The position numbers and the translations under genes were made by a program. Of a stretch of 64,000 nt of DNA, positions 59,649-64,000 are shown piece after piece; position 1 is the first letter of the stretch; every line of letters starts with the position of its first letter. Source of the stretch: Muribaculaceae bacterium. Lineage in GTDB: Bacteria > Bacteroidota > Bacteroidia > Bacteroidales > Muribaculaceae. A model generated the notes under the pieces. That model did no database searches. It was given only the letters and a program-made list of their open reading frames with translations, and was not told the origin of the DNA. Where the stretch lies: assembly GCA_017405965.1 (NCBI GenBank), contig JAFQZK010000018.1:1-64000 (forward strand), in the 5' to 3' direction.

Positions 59649-60851
59649 ATGTTCAAGTTTATACACACCAGTGACTGGCATCTGGGCCAGAATTTCTATG
59701 GCTATGACCGTAGCGAGGAACAGCGCGATTTCTTGGCTCAATTGGCCGACATCGTGCGCAAACACACACCCGACGCTCTGCTCGTGAGCGGTGACATTTT
59801 CCATACGGCCGCTCCGTCGAATGCAGCCGTCAACCTCTATGTCGAGGGAATGCTCAACATCCACAAGGCATGTCCCACGATGGCCATCATCGTCGTCGCC
59901 GGCAACCACGACAGCGCATCGCGTCTCGACAGCGACAAGCGCTTGTGGGAACTGGCTGGCGTCACTGTGATGGGCACCGTAGCCCGCGACAAGAACGGCA
60001 AGGCCGACATCGGCAGCCACATCATCAAGGTGGGCGACAAGGGTATCGTGGCCGCGGTGCCGTTTGCCTACCCCAGCAGTTTTCCTGTACCGGCAGGAAT
60101 GGACGACATTGAACGTGAGCAGCGCCAGAGGACCTATTTCCAGACCCTGCTCGAGCAAGCCAACCACAAAAACGCCAACGAGCTTCCCGTGGTGCTGATG
60201 GCCCACTTGGCGGTGAGCAACAGCGACTTCACGGGCCACGACCGCGACATGAAGATGGAGTGCGTCGACATCACTGCCCTGGGAACAGGTTACGACTATG
60301 CCGCCCTGGGACATATCCACCGGCCACAGAATGTGAGCGACCGCGCCCGCTACTGCGGCACCCCGATTCCTGTCAGCTTTGACGAGCAGTGCGAACACTC
60401 GGTGAGCATCGTCGAGATCGACAAGCACGGCGATCTGCCCCGTATCGAGAGCAAGGTCATCAGGAACATCAAGCCCCTGCGCACCGTGCCCGCCAATGAG
60501 CCCGTGGACTTTGAGACCGCCCTGCAGCGGTTGAAGGATTATAACCCCAACGAGCATTCCTATATCAGGCTCAACGTCAAGGTGGAGCAATATCTGCCCA
60601 ACGGTGCTCAAGAACAGGCCGCCCAGGCTGTAGCCGACAAGCAATGCCGCTTCTGTGAAATCAAGAAAACTGCAACCATTGCCATCACCCGCAACGCTAC
60701 CCAAATGACAATCGAGGAATTCAACAAGAAATCGCCCCTCGACATCGCCAACCAGTACTTCATCGACACTTACGGACACCCCATGAACGATGAACAGCAA
60801 GACATGTTCAATCACATTTATCAACTCATTCAAGAAGAGAACCGCCAATGA
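59649..60851 (+). CDS. sbcD: Exonuclease subunit SbcD
   Basis: 400 aa, full length. Mre11-type metallophosphoesterase motifs: HTSDWHLGQ, LLVSGDIFH, VAGNHDSASRL, MAHLAVSN and YAALGHIHRPQ. With SbcC it forms the nuclease that cuts hairpins and blocked DNA ends. The sbcC start lies within the stop (ATGA), a 4-bp overlap. It has its own promoter. Confidence 0.96.
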   Translation: MFKFIHTSDWHLGQNFYGYDRSEEQRDFLAQLADIVRKHTPDALLVSGDIFHTAAPSNAAVNLYVEGMLNIHKACPTMAIIVVAGNHDSASRLDSDKRLWELAGVTVMGTVARDKNGKADIGSHIIKVGDKGIVAAVPFAYPSSFPVPAGMDDIEREQRQRTYFQTLLEQANHKNANELPVVLMAHLAVSNSDFTGHDRDMKMECVDITALGTGYDYAALGHIHRPQNVSDRARYCGTPIPVSFDEQCEHSVSIVEIDKHGDLPRIESKVIRNIKPLRTVPANEPVDFETALQRLKDYNPNEHSYIRLNVKVEQYLPNGAQEQAAQAVADKQCRFCEIKKTATIAITRNATQMTIEEFNKKSPLDIANQYFIDTYGHPMNDEQQDMFNHIYQLIQEENRQ

Positions 60852-63800
60852 AACTCAAACAGCTCACCATCGACAACATCGCCTCGATTGAACACGCCGT
60901 AATCAACTTTGACGCCGCGCCATTGGCGGGAGAACACCTTTTTCTCATCACCGGCGAGACCGGCTCGGGCAAGTCGACCATCATCGACTGCCTGTGCCTG
61001 GCGCTCTATGGCAACACACCCCGACTGAAAGCAGCCCGCAAAGACGACTATGACACCAAACGCCACAACGGCCAGGACGACGAGAAACTCAAAACCGACG
61101 ACGTGAGGCAACTCCTCAGGCGCGGTACGGTGACGGCCGACGTCTGCCTGACCTTCGACGACAACGACGGCATCCCCTACATTGCCAAGTGGCATGTGCA
61201 CCGGGCCAACAAGAAACTGGAGAAGAACATCAAGCAGCCCGAGCGAACCCTGATGACCGACGAGGGCGTCAACCCGCCCGTGTGCCTGCAAGGCAAGAAA
61301 GCCATCGACTCCCACATCTTCGAACTCATCGGGCTGGACATGGACCAGTTCTTCCGCACCGTGGTGCTCGCGCAGGGCAAATTCGCCGAGTTCCTCAACA
61401 GCGAGGAGAAAGACAAAGCCACCCTGCTCGAGAAAATGACCGGCACCGACATCTATGCCAAGGTGGGCAGCAAAATCTATGCGGTGTGCGACGACAAGCT
61501 GCAGAAGCGCAACAACCTGCTCGAGCAACTCCAGAGCATTGAACTGCTGAACGAAGAGCAGAAAGCCAGCATCGGTGATGAAATCAGCGAACTAGGCAAG
61601 CAGCAAGCCCTCGTTCAGGTACAACGCGACGGTGCCAAGGCGATGAACGACTGGCTCGACGCCATGGCGCGAAACGAGACGAATCTCAACCTCAAGCGAC
61701 AAGAACTTGACAACAAGCAGGAACAGGCCAACCAGCCCGAATACCTGGAACAACACCAGTTGGTCATCGACTGGGAGAACACCATCGAACCGCGCCGCGA
61801 GGCAAGAGACCTGCAGCAGGCTTTGGAGCGAATCAAGAAATTGAAAGAGCAGCAGCCCGCAATGCAGGACGAATTTGACCACTTGTGCGCTGCATTGCGC
61901 GCCACCATCGACAAGACCGAGAAGATGCGCCGCCAGCGTGAAGAAATCGGGGAGTTCATCAACCAGGAGGCCCCCAACAAGGGTATGTATGACGCGATCA
62001 AGACCATCAAGTCGCTCATAAGCCAGCGCAAGCAGGAGCAGGACAATATCACTAACTTCACACAAACCCTCAAGCAGGAACAGGACAACCTGCCGAAAGC
62101 CGAGGACCGGGTCAAAGCGACACGAGAAGCGATGCAGCAACAGGACAACTATGTCAAGGAACTGCAAGCCCGATATGATGCCCTGAAACTGAATGAGATC
62201 ACCAAGAAGAAAGACGACTTGGGCGAGGCTCAACTGGCGTTGACAGTACTCAAGACCAAAAATGACGCCGTAGATCAAGCCACAGCGCTCATCAAGGGGT
62301 TCAAGACCGACCTCACCAACGAGCAGCAGGCACTGGAAAAGGTGAACGCTACCATCGACAGCAAACGCGCACTGAAGACGCAAGCTTTTGAGGCCCTGGA
62401 GCGAGAGAAAGACTGGAATGCCCTGATCGAGCAAGCCCACAAGTCGCTTCACGAGGGCCAGAAGTGCCCCGTGTGCGGTAATGTCATCAATGACCTGCAG
62501 CCGCCCAAGGGGAAGAACGTGCTCGATGAATTAAAGGAGCGACTCGCACTGGCCACCAGCGACGTGGAAAAGGCCGAGGCCGCCATTGCCGCCTCAGGCA
62601 TAGCCATCAAGCGCATCTCACAACAAATCACCGATGCCGAGCGGGACCTTGCCGACCGCATCACCAACCGCGACAAGCAGTGGCAACAAACCACGGCATT
62701 GTTGGTGAAATGCGGTAAACAAACCGATGACATGCCCGACAACGACAAGTGCGATGCCCTCGTACAAGCCATTGAGAGCGATGTTGAGGCCCTGAACGCT
62801 ACACTGCAGCAAGCGTCCACCCTCAACAGCACCATCACGACTGAGCGCAACAAACTCACGCAGCTCACCAATGACCACAATCAGGCCACAATCCACTACA
62901 ACAAGGCACTCGACAGCATCAAGCATCAAGGAGAGGTCATCGATGCCAGCAAGGCAAGGTTCAAGGCCCGCACCGATGAGTTGAACACCTACTTTGCCAT
63001 GAGTGATTGGCAAACGCTCGCCACTCAGCAGAGCGACTTCATCGAGCAACTGGAGATGAAAGCCAACCGCTACCAACAGCAGGTCAACACGGCGCAACAA
63101 CTGGAACATTCCATCGGTGTTGCACAGGCGCTCATCCCGGCCATGCAGGAGAACAAGGACAACATCTCGGGACTCGTGGACAACGGCACAGCCTGTGACC
63201 GCATTCCTGATAACCTTGATGAACTGTGGCGGCAATTCGAGAACAAGAGCATCAACTGGAACAATGCACTCGACAACGAGAAGAAAAACGCCGAGCGTGC
63301 CGGCCAGGCGCTTGACAAATACCTGAGCGAGCACCCTGACATGAGCAAGGAGCGCATCGCGCTCATCGACCAGCATAGCCAGGGCGAAATCGCCGGCATC
63401 AAGCAAGCCCACAAGGATCTTGAGGAGCGCATGACTCACATCAAGGGCGAAATCGCCTCGCTGAACGAACAGCATAACGACATCCTGGCTAAAAAGCCCG
63501 ATTTCCCCGAACAAGACCGCGAGAAACTGGCCGAGATTTTCAACACAAGTCAAAGCCGATTTAACGAGCTGAATGACCAGATTGCCGAGCGTAAAGCGAT
63601 TCTCAAGAACGACGAGGAGAACGTGAAAACCGTCGGCGAGAAAAAGAAAGCACTCGACCTGGCCGAGGCCGACTATAAACGATGGGCCGAGCTTTGCGAA
63701 GAGTTGGGCAGTAAAAACGGAGACAAATTCAAGAGGATTGCCCAAAGCTATATCCTGGGCGAACTGCTGCACAGCGCCAACGGCTACTTGCAGCAATTCA

Positions 63801-64000
63801 ACGACCGCTATGAGTTGGAAGCCAAGCCCGGTTCACTCATCATCCTGGTGCGCGACCTGATGCAGGGCGACCTCACGTCGGTCAACACTTTGTCGGGCGG
63901 AGAAAGTTTCATGGTATCGCTGGCGCTCGCACTGGCCCTGTCGAGCACAACGGGCAAGATGTTCAGTGTGGACACTCTGTTCATCGATGAGGGCTTCGGG
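60848..64000 (+). CDS. sbcC: Exonuclease subunit SbcC, 3' end outside window
   Basis: 1051 codons visible, still open at the window end. N-terminal Walker A (ITGETGSGKSTIIDCL), long coiled-coil arms, a zinc hook CPVCG (62466 onward, about residues 540-544), a second coiled-coil arm, and the C-terminal ABC signature LSGGESFMVSLALALAL with the start of Walker B (FIDEGFG) at the last bases. Rad50-type SMC ATPase partnering SbcD. Length so far fits the family (about 1000-1200 aa). Confidence 0.95.
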   Translation, partial: MKLKQLTIDNIASIEHAVINFDAAPLAGEHLFLITGETGSGKSTIIDCLCLALYGNTPRLKAARKDDYDTKRHNGQDDEKLKTDDVRQLLRRGTVTADVCLTFDDNDGIPYIAKWHVHRANKKLEKNIKQPERTLMTDEGVNPPVCLQGKKAIDSHIFELIGLDMDQFFRTVVLAQGKFAEFLNSEEKDKATLLEKMTGTDIYAKVGSKIYAVCDDKLQKRNNLLEQLQSIELLNEEQKASIGDEISELGKQQALVQVQRDGAKAMNDWLDAMARNETNLNLKRQELDNKQEQANQPEYLEQHQLVIDWENTIEPRREARDLQQALERIKKLKEQQPAMQDEFDHLCAALRATIDKTEKMRRQREEIGEFINQEAPNKGMYDAIKTIKSLISQRKQEQDNITNFTQTLKQEQDNLPKAEDRVKATREAMQQQDNYVKELQARYDALKLNEITKKKDDLGEAQLALTVLKTKNDAVDQATALIKGFKTDLTNEQQALEKVNATIDSKRALKTQAFEALEREKDWNALIEQAHKSLHEGQKCPVCGNVINDLQPPKGKNVLDELKERLALATSDVEKAEAAIAASGIAIKRISQQITDAERDLADRITNRDKQWQQTTALLVKCGKQTDDMPDNDKCDALVQAIESDVEALNATLQQASTLNSTITTERNKLTQLTNDHNQATIHYNKALDSIKHQGEVIDASKARFKARTDELNTYFAMSDWQTLATQQSDFIEQLEMKANRYQQQVNTAQQLEHSIGVAQALIPAMQENKDNISGLVDNGTACDRIPDNLDELWRQFENKSINWNNALDNEKKNAERAGQALDKYLSEHPDMSKERIALIDQHSQGEIAGIKQAHKDLEERMTHIKGEIASLNEQHNDILAKKPDFPEQDREKLAEIFNTSQSRFNELNDQIAERKAILKNDEENVKTVGEKKKALDLAEADYKRWAELCEELGSKNGDKFKRIAQSYILGELLHSANGYLQQFNDRYELEAKPGSLIILVRDLMQGDLTSVNTLSGGESFMVSLALALALSSTTGKMFSVDTLFIDEGFG

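Noticed and set aside
59595-60848. 417-codon minus-strand frame
   Set aside because: Antisense to sbcD.

Overview
The window looks like a chromosomal segment of a gut-type Bacteroidales bacterium (phylum Bacteroidota), most likely in the Muribaculaceae/Prevotellaceae neighbourhood. The evidence is Bacteroidota-type promoters (-7 box TAnnTTTG with TTTG about 20 bp upstream) in front of many genes, a GH97 glycosidase, several DUF4143/DUF234-type AAA ATPases, CotH proteins with dockerin modules, a fused GlcD-GlcF-like oxidoreductase, and AGTTAAC-type heptad and TTAAGG repeats in gaps. The family assignment is an inference. No tRNA, rRNA, CRISPR array, transposase or integrase was seen.

Bases 1 to about 15,300 are accessory DNA: AT-rich, mostly unrecognised genes. 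A tight same-strand run (1-7763) holds two helical proteins of unknown function, an Hsp70/actin-fold ATPase with a C-terminal membrane segment, a HerA-like P-loop ATPase with its own Gly/Ala-rich hydrophobic segment, a HExxH metallopeptidase and three small proteins including a zinc ribbon. This is the best candidate for an undescribed multi-protein system. It is followed by a DUF234-type ATPase (8008-9459), a replication-like module (HTH protein, Sel1-like protein, membrane-anchored DUF3987-like P-loop protein; 10347-13090) under a promoter packed with inverted repeats, an unknown 357-aa protein with an overlapping 47-aa ORF, and a candidate structured small RNA (about 14632-14758, minus) with its own promoter and terminator. 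The region abuts a truncated murB (15314-15682), which looks like a recombination scar.

Bases 15,897-30,062 are mixed: two small agmatine-deiminase-family enzymes, a GIY-YIG protein, an AAA_14/DUF4143 ATPase behind a triple 33-bp direct repeat, GH97, an HD-domain protein, mnmE overlapping a lipoprotein nuclease, a PIG-L deacetylase and the GlcD-GlcF fusion. Bases 30,115-35,165 are three tandem CotH-dockerin paralogs. A fourth, lipoprotein CotH without dockerin lies at 51,332.

Bases 35,578-44,930 look like one minus-strand unit: DUF1343/NamZ-like muramidase, sodium:solute symporter, WYL regulator, three overlapping serine hydrolases, then xerD. The content suggests muropeptide scavenging. Bases 45,154-51,119 hold membrane and envelope genes, frr, a GT2 glycosyltransferase, an M16 peptidase and an S24-type repressor. 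Bases 51,332-64,000 are plus-strand housekeeping and stress genes (thioesterase, thioredoxin-like, nitroreductase, TfoX-N, beta-carbonic anhydrase, DMT transporter, second DUF4143 ATPase, DNPH1-like, VOC, AlkZ-related) ending in sbcD and sbcC; sbcC runs off the window.
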